Below are positions 13,308-23,731 of a stretch of DNA of 64,000 nt, one piece after another. The notes under the pieces were generated by a model, which saw nothing but the letters and a program-made list of their open reading frames with translations, made no database searches and was not told where the DNA came from. Origin of the DNA: Macrolepiota albuminosa. Taxonomy: Eukaryota; Basidiomycota; Agaricomycetes; Agaricales; Agaricaceae. The number at the start of each line of letters is the position of its first letter. Positions within the stretch are counted from its first letter, which is position 1. The stretch covers positions 248,001 through 312,000 of the forward strand of contig JAMWFC010000052.1 in assembly GCA_027475525.1 (NCBI GenBank), written 5' to 3'. The position numbers and the translations under genes are program-made.

Positions 13308-15400
13308 GAGGTAAGATGGACACTGTGTTTGTTATTCTCTCGTCGTGTAAATGCGTTACACAACACCCCTGCGCTGGCCCCTGCGCCCCCGTCGTGGCCA
13401 TGGCGATGCCACGCGCCGCAGACCGTAGTGTACTTGTATTCATTCGGAGCTCTCTGGGACTCTCGATCTCTCTCTCACAACATCCTATGCTCACTTCACA
13501 TCCATGTACCACTGTCACTTTTCACTTATCTTTATTCTCCGGATGTTCGTTCCACTCCACATTGTACCTATCTCCACAGCATGCATCCTCCTACCTTGCG
13601 CATACGTACACGCATGGACACATGAAATTACTTAAACTGCATACCATCTACTCGGGACTCTGACTCTGTACCAACAATACAACTAACCACTTGCACACTT
13701 GCGCACCGCACCTGCACTGTTCATCAAAGCTTCGACCGTGTTAACATGGAAACGTTAATCAGTCAACAAAATTTTTAATCAGATCGGAAAAAAAGAAAAA
13801 AAAAAAACTTGCGCGTACAGATCACTCGGGGGAGGCATGTTGTCATTTCGACATTTCGTCAATTGACAATCAGTCGGGTATTTTCCTGGTGACAACCACA
13901 TGGAATCAAAATGTTCACCAATGTTAAATCACAAAGTATGTACATAGGATGTAAATCAAAGATGGAAGAACCATGGGAAAACTCGGTAACTTTTCAGCAC
14001 AGGTCCATGAGTCATCGATCATCGATTCATCATCGACATCCGTCGAGTCATCGGGACTTACAAAGATTCGGAGAGAACCTCGGAAACAATCTCTCTCCAT
14101 CATCCGCGAAGCACGGAGGGTTGGAGCTGATCCAACAGGGGTTCATGTCTGCGCCATTTTTACGTATTCATGAAAACTCGTTTATATCGTTTATATCAAA
14201 ACACACTTAATGACAGACAGAATGGACGAGAGTACACACTATAGGAGCTGGAGAAAAACCCAATTGAAACTCGGGCCAACGGAGAATTGAGTTCCTCTCT
14301 CGCTTAGATTATAGTTCCGCGTCGGTATGTACCCACCCCACCCCATCACAAGTTTACCATCAGCGATTGATTATCCAATTGACAATCCCCCAACCTTTCC
14401 TTGACCTTTATTTATTTGTGTCTTATCTTTCGTTGACAGATCCGCAACACAAAATGTCAGGTCCAAGGGGCCAGGCACGGTCGCGGTGGGAAGGAGGAAT
14501 CCACACCCGTCCCTTCCATCCGTCGGGGGCAGTGACTCTGCGACCGTTCCATCGCTTAAAGTAAACGGCATGCCTTTGGTAACTACATCGAGTTATCGAC
14601 CCAGTGACTTTCGGAGAACCGTTGACTTGAAAACCATTGGATATTCCGGACTTACAAGACCACGCCAAGTGGTAGTATATTCGTGTACGTCAATGATAGT
14701 ATACACGAGGTATTCGTAAGAAGCTGCAAATCGAAGCTTATGAGAAACGTCGGATCAGGATCTCGAGTTTGACGAAGAAAAGGAAGAGTTTAAAACAAGA
14801 GAGGGGCACAACAAATGGTCGATTTGGGACGGACGTTAGGAGTATACATGTAAATATGTGAGGTCACAGTTGATGCTCAGGGGTGGATGCGTGATCTTGG
14901 CGGTAGGAGACGCTGATCATTTTCTTTCCTTGAGAATGAAAAAGTAGGAAAAAAGCATAAAAATGGAGAAGGAAGAACCAGAGAAGCAAGGCAGATGAAA
15001 AAAAAATGATTATCACTTCCTGCAAAGGAACTTTTTTGGGGCATCACATGCTTGTAGAGATGGTGGGTTTCATATTCATCTATCATCTATCATTGATATG
15101 AACCTAAGAATGAGCAAGCGGGTGGTAGCATATCATACTTTTTTTTTTGGACAGAGTCATATGAATATATGTGGGAAAAGTCCACTCACACCCTGGCTGG
15201 TTTCAAAGCTTAACAATCAGCAATCAATGATATGGCTCTTGAATGATTATTTGATTGAAGGTACATACATACATACCATGGGAATGATCTCAATGCAGAC
15301 TTTGCATGTTCGTTCTTCTGAGGTGACCGCTCACGGCTATGTTTTTGCAAAACCTGAGTAGAGCGGGGAAAAGGAAAAACAAAGAGTTGACAAGGTATGA
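13308..15400. other. Intergenic, no recognisable gene
   Basis: Normal CpG content, falling towards the right end. Short ORFs exist (for example 13911-14210 and 14454-14564) but show no domain, codon pattern or splice structure I can support. Contains T-rich and A-rich tracts. Confidence 0.6.
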
Positions 15401-16207
15401 GGTACGTTGGTTGGATTTACACCTCAGTTCAGATACTCTGATACAAATACATTAAAACTACAAGAATAATTATTTACTTCCATGTTGGTGTGCCTCATAA
15501 TCACAGGAAAAAGTTGATATCCGAATTTTCCAACTACATATTATGCCTTTGATGTGGGTGTAAGCATGATCCAGCAAGATCAATGAGAATGAACTGAGGT
15601 CTACTAAAGTTATAACGCTGAAACAGACAAAGCCACACAAGAATTCAAAACAGCCCCAGACCTAAGGTTACCTCAAGACAGAGGAAAAAGTATAGGGTGC
15701 AGCAGTTCCACATATATTGGTGCAATAACTCTGAGACCTCTAGTAAGTAATATTGATAATATTGCTTACTGCCTTGTTGAGATCATGGAAATTGAGATGA
15801 TAGCTGTAGGAGTGACTTGTGATAAGAGAGATAGTTAGGCAGATGGGAGGTCTTCTGTGACAACTGTTGGTTTTGGTAAGTGAGGGAGTGGTGAGGAAGT
15901 GGTGAGAGTAGCAGTAGTGGTAGCAGCTATGAAAAAAATGTATAATAAATAAAGTGGAAGAAGTTGAAACAATGTCAATGTCAGTAGTCTTGATTTCACA
16001 CAATAAAACCAGATCAGTTGTCAATTCTAGTACTATGTGTGAATACAAAAAAGCTATCTTACATAAGGTAGCATGGTTTCATTATATATAATTACTTAAC
16101 AATGCATTTTTATATGTAAGGTAATAGATTGAAAAGAGCTAGCAGCTCCAATGACAATAACAGCTAGTTATATGCCTCTCTTTTAGACTGTATGCAGTCT
16201 CAGTTCC

Positions 16208-16241
16208 AAGATCTAGAATAGATCAAGGTTTTTCTGTGCAG
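16208..16241. repeat. 34-bp sequence shared inverted with 61835-61868
   Basis: A perfect 34-nt reverse-complement match exists at 61835-61868 (core TCTAGAATAGATCAAGG). A diverged relative (GATCTAGAATATACCAAGG) is at about 34497. Probably an end of a dispersed repeat. Confidence 0.7.
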
Positions 16242-16259
16242 TGGACTATGTGTGGGAAA

Positions 16260-16790
16260 AATAGCTTCAATTTTTGCTGTCATGTGATTTTGTTTCTTGT
16301 TGATAATTTGTTCTGAGGCTGAGGTAGGTGTATGAGAAAAATGTCTTTGATTTTTGCTGTCATGTGATTCAAAGACTGTTCATCTATCTGGATGCTCATA
16401 TAAGCAGCAGCCTATATCAGTGTGGGAAAAATGCCTTTGATTTTTGCTGTCATGTGATCCATGGACTGTTTGTCTATCCAAATGCTCATGTAAACAGCAG
16501 TCTGTGTCAGTGTGGAAAAAATGTCTTCAATTTTTGCTGTCTTGTGATTCAAAGACTATTTGTCTATTCAGATGCTCATATAAGCAAATGTCTTCAATTC
16601 TATGCTCATATAAGCAGCAGCCTGTGTCAGTGTGGAAAAAATATCTTTGATTTTTGCTGTCATGTAATTCAAAAACAGTTTATCTATTTGAAGGCTCATA
16701 TAAGCAGCAGCATGTGTCAGTGGTGGAAAAATGTCTTCAATTTTTACTGTCATGTGATCAAAGACTGGATGCTTATATAACCAGTAGACT
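16260..16790 (+). repeat. 90-bp tandem repeat, about five to six units
   Basis: The phrase ATTTTTGCTGTCATGTGATT recurs at 16270, 16350, 16440, 16530, 16650 and 16740, mostly 90 bp apart, with one 30-bp insertion and one shorter 80-bp interval. Because 90 and 30 are multiples of three, one frame stays open (16328-16780) and reads as a 30-residue repeat rich in Cys, Phe and His. I see no start context or support for expression, so I treat it as a minisatellite. Confidence 0.8.
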
Positions 16791-16899
16791 ATGTCAATGT
16801 GTGAAAAATATCAACAAATAGATTTGTACATGCCATGCTAGCACCCATGCAAGCTCCAGAGACCACAGAGAAAATCTGAATTCAAGGAGCAGGACAAGG

Positions 16900-17460
16900 G
16901 ATGCATTCCTTTGGGAGAATCTTGAATTGAAACATATCTGCTTTTTAAAGTCTCCCATGGCCTCTTTGATGTTCTTCATCAAGAAGAAAGATGATTCCTT
17001 CTGATTGGTCCAGAACTACTGTGTGCTCAACATAATGATAGTCAAGAGCTGCTATCTACTCTTTCTTGTCTCCAAGCTCATCAACAACCTCTGGGATGCA
17101 TGCTACTTCACTAAGTTGGATGTCTGCTAGAGCTATAACAATATGTGCATCTAGGAGAAAGACAAGTATAAAGCCACATTTCAGACCAACCACAGCTGTT
17201 TGAATTGCTGATAATGTTTTTTGGACTCACCAATAGCCCTGCCACCTTTCGGACAATGATGAACAATATTTTTAGGACCTCATTGCCAATAGCATGGTAT
17301 GCATGTATCTCAACAATATCCTCATTTATACCAAGATGTTAAAGGAATACTGCCATATTACTCAGATCATTCTAAACCATCTCTGTCAGCACCAGCTATT
17401 CTTCAAGCCTAAGAAGTGTGAGTTTATGTCAGGTTCTGCTGATGATGGGCACTTCCAATT
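16900..17460 (+). pseudogene. Ty3/gypsy reverse transcriptase relic
   Basis: Degenerate but unmistakable RT blocks in several frames: IKKKDDSF, VQNYCVLN, YFTKLDV, FFGLTNSPATF, then MVCMYLNNILIYTK where the catalytic YLDD has become YLNN, and FFKPKKCEF. Several stops, loss of both catalytic aspartates and near absence of CpG show an old inactive copy. The related RT/RNase H pieces at 18240 and 20430 continue the same element after insertions. Confidence 0.9.
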
Positions 17461-17469
17461 GCAAGCAGG

Positions 17470-18235
17470 TTTTTATTAGGCAGACTCAAAGTCTATAAGG
17501 TGTCTCCAAGCTGCAGTGGGCAAGCTCTGGAGTTTTGAATAAGGCATAAGAGTTCTCTGGAACATACATGGGGTGCTGGAGTTCGAAAGGGTGGATGGGC
17601 AGGATTCCAGGCTAAGTCTGAGATACAACAAGAGGGAGCAGAGCCAGGAAGGGCAGAGAAACAATGAGGAGAAAGTTGGAAGAGAAACTAAAACAGGGTA
17701 ACTGAGACTGAGACCAGAAAATGGAAGAGAAGATTAAAGTGAGACTTAGTGGACCAGGAGACTTTTTGGAGAAGAGAAGATTGATTGAGCAAGTTTAGAT
17801 AAGATAGACAAACAAATATAGAGGCAGAAGTTATGGCAATATCAAGACTACTATAATGGGTTGTTGGCTATGAGTTAAATACCTATAGCAGGTAAGATTC
17901 AGGCCATCTGGATGAGCTTCAGAGTTGTACTCCATGCAGTCAGTCCTGTGTGGTGTATTGACCAGCTGCAAGTCCTGTGTGGTGTATAGTTCAGGTATGG
18001 GTGTGGCACCAGAAGGATTGGTCAGAGCCTGTTGGCTGGGTAGGGCCATATATCAGAGTTATTTGGTGGAGTCCAGAGAGGTTCAGAGCTTGAGGACAGG
18101 CACCAAAGGGTTTGGGTGACATGCTGGGAGTTATTATTCAGGGTTAGAATGCTGAGGTGATGTGCTGGAGGAGTTGCTATTTAAGGATAAGAATGCTGGT
18201 TGTGACAGTTTAAGCAGACTCATCATCTTCTATGG
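17470..18235. other. Unassigned insertion within the gypsy relic
   Basis: It separates RT block (ends about 17460) from the next gypsy block (starts 18240). It holds a GTCCTGTGTGGTGTAT direct repeat (17942 and 17972). Nothing codable is recognised. Confidence 0.4.
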
Positions 18236-18239
18236 AGTG

Positions 18240-18680
18240 GCAAAGATGGGCCCTGTGAAGGTGGCCAGCATGGCATAGTGGCCCAAAATCTAGAATAAAA
18301 AGAAAGTGCAGGCCTTTCTAGGCTTTACCAACTTCTATCATAGGTTTATTCAGGACTTCTTCCACTACATGTAGCCACTGTTCAATCTCATCAGAAAAGA
18401 TATTCTCTGGACCTGAAAGAAGCTCAAGTCACAGGCTTTCAAAGTTCTGATGTTTGCTATCATTTCAAAGCTTATGCTCTTGTTCCTAGATGATAACCTC
18501 CTTTTCTGAGTAGAGATGGATAGTTCTGACTTTGCTACCAATGCAGTCCTATCTCAACAGTCACAGGAGAATAGAAGGTGGCACCCTATTGATAATGCCC
18601 AAAAGTTGGTCAGTAGCAGATACAAATTATAGCTACTAATCTGGGAAATATGCATTGAGCATGCTAAGTGTTTTTGAGGA
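18240..18680 (+). pseudogene. Ty3/gypsy RT-RNase H relic
   Basis: In one frame with stops: KVQAFLGFTNFYHRFIQDF, PLFNLIRKDILW, then the start of RNase H (LLFVEMDSSDFATNAVLSQ-like). It matches the segment that follows YLDD in chromoviral pol. Continues the 16900 relic. Confidence 0.85.
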
Positions 18681-19159
18681 AGTTCCAGGCAGGTCTCAGA
18701 GAATATGTCAAGTAACAAGTTAGATGGCAAGAAAAAGATAAGTATTAGTAAGAAAGGTCAGCAAGGAAAATGCAGTAAAGAGATGTGCTAACAAATAAAT
18801 GCACTTATAAAAAGAGGAAGATTGAGAGTAAGTGCAGCAAAAAATGCAGCAAGAAGACTAGAGGCTTAGTAACTACTAAGCTACATAATGCTTGCCATAG
18901 ATGCAAGACATATAGGTTTCATATGCAAGTAGTGTGGCAAGCAGGCTAAAAATGTTCAAAAAATTGGTAACTTATGCTAAGTTAGCTCAAAAAAAATCTG
19001 AACTATAAGGTGAACATCAGGGGACTCCTCATTTCTTCCTTTTTTCACTCCTTATCTCTCCACTCTCCTTTTATTCATTCTCTTATTTCTTCTAACATTC
19101 TCTCATTTTACTGTTTCTATTCTTTCAACACTATCTGTTAGTACTATTTTCAGCTCTTG

Positions 19160-19590
19160 AGGTGCTTTGGTTCTTTAGCTACCATTCAGACAGGCCCTTC
19201 AGCACCGCTTCCAGATGACTTACATAAGCCAGAGTTTGTTAGAGTTTGTCCCTTATTTGTGCAATTGTTTGTGTAGGCAAGTTTTGAGTTTTTAAGGTTT
19301 TGTTATACTGTACAGGTGTTTTCCATGCTTCAGAGGCCCCAGAAGCGTCCAACCTGGCATAGGGAATCCCTAGACTTGTTCTCTTTGGATCTCCCTCTGC
19401 CAGGTGAGTAGTTATCATGATATTGTCAGTATATATTCTAATACACTTTAGATCTTTCTCTTTGGATCTCCCTCTGCCAGGTGAGTAGTTATCATGATAT
19501 TGTCAGTATATATTCTAATACACTTTAGATCTCCCTCTGCCAGCTATGTGACTGAGCCACAGCCTCCAGAGATCATCCTTACAGTGAACT
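19160..19590 (+). repeat. Direct repeat copy 1 (partner 20637-21010)
   Basis: About 350 bp similar to 20637-21010, for example GAGTTTTTAAGGTTTTGT and GCATCCAACCTGGCATAG-like segments. This copy is extended by a 77-bp duplication. The pair may be LTRs of a short element or duplicated repeat fragments. Confidence 0.7.
19379..19532. repeat. 77-bp tandem duplication (19379-19455, 19456-19532)
   Basis: Identical adjacent copies. The partner repeat at 20637-21010 has a single copy of this segment. Confidence 0.95.
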
Positions 19591-19979
19591 GAGCAGAAGT
19601 GGGATGTAAACTCTGTTTTCTATTTTTTTTTTTTAGTAATACCACTGTGAACACTGTAGACAATGCTCTGATAGTCAGCCTCTGTAGATCAGGGTATTTA
19701 TGTATGCTACCAGTGCAGAAATGTATTTATATATAAATCTCAGATTTTTCTAAGAAACAGTATGAGACTCGTAATAATTTTTATAATACCTACTAAACCT
19801 TTCCAAATGCAGCTAAACCTAGGAATCTCATAGTAAATATCTGGTGGAAGGACATAGTTCAACTTAATCTCTTGCTACATTTGTTAGCATGAGTTATTTA
19901 AGAGGTATGGACTTGGATAGTATTACTACTATATCATGTGTCTCCCTCTTTGTTGTTGAATTACTAAATTAATTCACTA

Positions 19980-20350
19980 TTGCTAAGTGGCTAAGTATTG
20001 CCAAGAAGCAACAAACTTGAAAAAATTAAGTAGACACCATGAATTAAACTAAATAGTAAAAAATCTGCAAGACTGCTGTCTGTTTAAGTCAATAGAAAGC
20101 ATCAAGTAATGTCAGATGCCAAGGTAAAATGCCAAGCTATCAGTCACAGGAAAATTCTATCATTCTAGTTTGTAAGTGCTACTGCTGACTAGTTGTACTA
20201 TTTGCTGATAGAGTGATACTATTTGTCACTTGTCATTTTAGCTGTTGCTAGTGCTATCACTGATCAGATTTGTTGCTTGCTATGTGTGCCTATTGGATAT
20301 GGCCTAAAATAGCTAAATCACATGCACCAGGTTTGGATTACATATGCCAA
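19980..20350 (+). repeat. Dispersed repeat copy (partner 61050-61445)
   Basis: Collinear similarity over roughly 370 bp with 61050-61445, including AAGTGGCTAAGTATTGCCAA and AAATGCCAAGCTATCAGTCAC. Both copies are CpG-poor. Family unknown. Confidence 0.7.
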
Positions 20351-20429
20351 TATATCTGGAGCCAATGCCAAGCTGCTGTGGCCTGCCCTTGGTGTGTCTA
20401 GCCTGTGTGTGGTCCTATCACCATAGTCT

Positions 20430-20640
20430 TCTACTTTAAAAGCCTCAATGCTGTGGAACAGAACTACAAGATGCATAACAAGGAGATGCTCACAATCATC
20501 CAGTTTTTAGAGGAGTAGTACCATTTCTTGGAAGAGGCTTGGCACAGCTTTAAAGTCTGAGTAGACCACAAAAATCTGGAGTACTTCCAGATAGCCAAAA
20601 AACTCAACTGTTGATGATGCTCAAAAATAGGTCAATAGTG
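20430..20640 (+). pseudogene. Ty3/gypsy RNase H relic
   Basis: Reads LNAVEQNYKMHNKEMLTII, then FLEEAWHSFKV and VDHKNLEYFQIAKKLN with stops: the C-terminal half of a chromoviral RNase H. Separated from the 18240 block by about 1.7 kb of inserted repeats. Confidence 0.85.
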
Positions 20641-21010
20641 GTTCTTTAGCTATTATTCAGACAAGTGTGGCCCCCTCAGTACCACTTCCAGGCTGCTTAC
20701 ATAAGCCAAAATTTGCCTTTCTGACTTCCAAAGTCTGGAGTTTTCCTGCCTTATTTGTACAGTTGTTTATTTAGGCAATTTTTGAGTTTTTAAGGTTTTG
20801 TGGTACTGTACAGTTGTTTTCTATGCTTCAGAGGCCCTAGAAGCATCCAACCTGGCATAGAGAATCCCTAGACTTATTCTTTTTGGATCTCTCTTTGCCA
20901 GGTGAGTAGTTATTATGGTATTGTCATTATATACTCTAATACACTTTGGATCTTCCTTTGCCAGCTGTATGACTGAGCTATAGTCTCCAGAGGTCACTCT
21001 TACAGTCATC
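20637..21010 (+). repeat. Direct repeat copy 2 (partner 19160-19590)
   Basis: Begins immediately after the RNase H relic; similar to 19160-19590 in the same orientation. Confidence 0.7.
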
Positions 21011-22169
21011 TCTACTTGGAGGCCCTCATGGGATTGTTCCACAATAGTCTATTCAAACCATGAACTCCTTCTCAGAGTACACTAAAAGATCTGTCCTGGT
21101 AAAAGCAATGATAGGCTTCTACTTAGGCTAAGCACATTAAGGGATATTACAGGCCTACTTATACTCCTTAATCTGGAGACTCAAGTAACCTTCTTGGACT
21201 CAGGACATCTCTGGCTTTGCTCCTCAATACAGGCTTCACTTACTAGTCTCAACTACTATTTATTAGCCATTCAGCATCCACTATTCATTGACTTCAAGGA
21301 ATCAGGAGGCTCAGAACTTGTAGTACTAGTGCAATGACAAGGAGGTGACTCTGACCAAATCCTGATCAATTCCAAAAGGGGTTAGCATTAGGCACTGCCA
21401 TTTGTCAAAACACCTCAATTAGAAGTGTAAAGAATTAACAACAACAGAATGGGATCTACTAAAATCCAACATTTTAACCTATCAAAAGAAGGTACAATGT
21501 TTAGCACCAGAGTTAATGCTCACAGCATCTGTTGAGGATTTTCTGACCATACTCCAGAGAAGCCTAGTCAATCAGACTCATATTAAAAGTGAGCAGACTT
21601 ATACAATTTTAAGTAGTTTTAGAATGGCCATGGCCAATAGACTGTAATGCCATTGGTTGCTGTCACCCATATGCTGCTGGTTGCTGTTGACATGTTGCTA
21701 TTAGTTGTAACTACAAGGAAAGGCACTAATGGGTAGTGCTGCAAATGGACTCATTTCTAAAATACAGTAATGCATAGTATAAAAGATAGCTACTTAACAT
21801 GCAAATAGCAATAAATCATAACTCATCAGCACCCAGTTACTCTCAGCATTCAAATTGCACTAGCTTGACCTGACTTTGTCACTAAGTTGGGTGCTAGCAT
21901 TGTCTATATCATCTTTGTTGTTTATGGTGCCACCTACAGGCACATTTTATTGTGCTATTCTTTCTTTTTGCAATATTTTTTGCCTAAGCTACAGAGCTTA
22001 CAGTTTGCTAGGTAGTGTCAGGAGCATTATTATCTAGCACATCATCTTATCATATTAGCTTGAGCACACTAGGACCCTGTCAGAACTCCTCACACACTAT
22101 GCATGCCAAGTGCTGGAGACAGCATTGTACTGTGTAACATCCAGCACACCCAACCACAGTTGGCATCAT

Positions 22170-22740
22170 CAGCAAGTATTATCTCAATTAGTGGCGAGAC
22201 TAATTCTGAAAATACAATCTACTTTTGACATTGAAGCCTACTTCAATGCCAGCTCAGCAATTGGAATTTGGATCATAATTGGAGAGAAATAGCAAGCTTG
22301 GAAGTTTCATCTAGAATAGAACAAAGATGGAAGAGACATTGGTTGGGCTGAGGCAGTTGAATTTGCATTTCTTGTTGCTGCTATTATTTTCAAGAAGGGT
22401 GGGAGAAAACATTACAAAGTGCATGGAGACAATAAAGAAGTCATCAAAGGATGGTGAGTTGGAAGGAGCAGGAACTATCAGGTCAATAAAATCTTCAAAG
22501 AGTCTAAAGTCAATATGAGGAGAATGAACTCACAATATAACTAGATATGTTTCAAGTGAGCTTGAGCAGATAGACCTTTACAAGGTCAATATCTGCCAAG
22601 AAGCTTCTTATTACCCCTCATTCCAATTACACATGAACTTGAGGAGTTCATTATCAACTTTGATGAATCATCCTGCATTGCCAAAAGTAATAGAAAGCAA
22701 GAGCATGAACATTATAGAAGAGAAAATGATATCTGGTTGA
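22170..22740 (+). pseudogene. RNase H-like relic of a tyrosine-recombinase retroelement (DIRS/Ngaro-like)
   Basis: Seen in one frame with occasional stops: DIEAYFNASSAIGIWIIIG, then QAWKF, GRDIGWAEAVEFAFLV, VHGDNKEVIKGWWVGRSRN and ADRPLQGQYLPRSFLLPLI. The DASSxxGIG...GRDIGWAEAV...GDNxxVxxxWxxGRSRN pattern is that of the RNase H region that precedes the tyrosine recombinase in such basidiomycete retroelements, and a YR gene does follow at 23011. The first catalytic Asp position reads Asn. The RT part upstream is too decayed for me to delimit. Family assignment is from memory of motif patterns. Confidence 0.7.
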
Positions 22741-23010
22741 ACCAGACACAAGGCTGACTTGAAGATCTCACTCAAGACACAAGCTGGAAGCAGTGGTCCT
22801 TTGAAAAGCACTAGCAAGGAACATAAGTGATTTTATTCAGACATAGCTACCAAAGAAGATAAGCAAACCCTATGCAAACTGAAGTCATATCTCATAGGCT
22901 TAAGACTCATTTCATCCCCTTTGAGACTGCATGTGTTAGCCAAAGATCATCTATGTCTTTGAAAACCACCAGCAGACAGCCCTAGTAAGCAAGATGGGGG
23001 CAATAGATTT

Positions 23011-23554
23011 ATGATGACAAAAAAAAATATAAGGAGAATTTTTGAAGTCCTGAATAAAGCATTGGCAGAGTCAACAAAAGGAACATATGGAACAGGCTTA
23101 CTGATTTTCCATGCCTTCTGCAATTTTAGGCACATAACAAAAAGAGAAAGAGCCCCAGTATCACACAGCATCCTAGAAGCCTTTGTGGCTGCTATAGCTG
23201 GGGAATATTCAAAATCAGCAATCAAGAATTTCTTAGCAGGTATACAAGCATGGCACATACTTCACAATGTCCCTTGTACATCCAACCAGGATAGCATGAA
23301 TGCTCTAATGAAAGCTGCAAAGCAATTAGCTCTCCTCACAGCCAAAAGAAAAAAAGTGTAAGCCTTGTACACCGGCCTTCCTAGAGGAGATATATAAGCA
23401 GTTAGATCTGGAAAATGGAGAGCTCAAACCACTAAATGCAGCTGTCTTTGCCTGTGCTACAACTTGCTTCTACACAGCTGCAAGACTTGGTGAGTTCACA
23501 GTATCAATATTATTTATATTTGACCTCCAACTGCACATTAAACCTGCAGATATC
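23011..23554 (+). pseudogene. Tyrosine recombinase, 5' part (split by element 2)
   Basis: The N-terminal core-binding domain (LNKALAESTKGTYGTGLLIF, then HSILEAFVAAIAGEYSKSAI) is followed, after a frameshift in an A-run near 23350, by the start of the catalytic domain, with the box-I arginine in TAARLGEFTV (Arg codon 23483-23485). The frame runs into the 5-bp target site at 23550-23554 and resumes at 33720, where the same reading frame continues. This enzyme would integrate the extrachromosomal DNA of a DIRS/Ngaro-type element. CpG-depleted and dead. Confidence 0.85.
23550..23554. repeat. Left target-site duplication of element 2
   Basis: ATATC, identical to 33720-33724. Five-bp duplications are typical of Ty3/gypsy integrase. 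Confidence 0.9.
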
Positions 23555-23631
23555 TGTCAGGTTCCGCTGAGTCGGGGGCTTTCCGGGAAAGCAATCGCCC
23601 TTACAATGCGGACTTGACCCACGGATACTCG
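23555..23631 (-). repeat. 3' LTR of element 2 (77-bp stub before gap)
   Basis: Identical to 32928-33004, and exactly 77 bp long, before the N run. The contig stopped one k-mer into the repeat. Confidence 0.9.
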
Positions 23632-23731
23632 NNNNNNNNNNNNNNNNNNNNNNNNNNNNNNNNNNNNNNNNNNNNNNNNNNNNNNNNNNNNNNNNNNNNN
23701 NNNNNNNNNNNNNNNNNNNNNNNNNNNNNNN
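23632..23731. other. Assembly gap (100 N)
   Basis: Exactly 100 N, the usual placeholder for an unknown length. About 715 bp of LTR and probably the start of the accessory gene are missing here. Confidence 0.99.

Larger units (their letters stand above)
15400..23549. other. CpG-depleted, AT-rich relic block
   Basis: Across about 8 kb only a handful of CG dinucleotides can be found, while TG and CA are common. This is the expected result of long-term cytosine methylation and deamination. It contains degenerate gypsy and YR-retroelement coding sequence, listed separately, and no intact gene. Confidence 0.85.

Noticed and set aside
16260..16790. Regularly spaced repeats resembling a CRISPR array
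   Set aside because: Units are directly adjacent 90-bp tandem repeats without unique spacers, in a eukaryotic genome.
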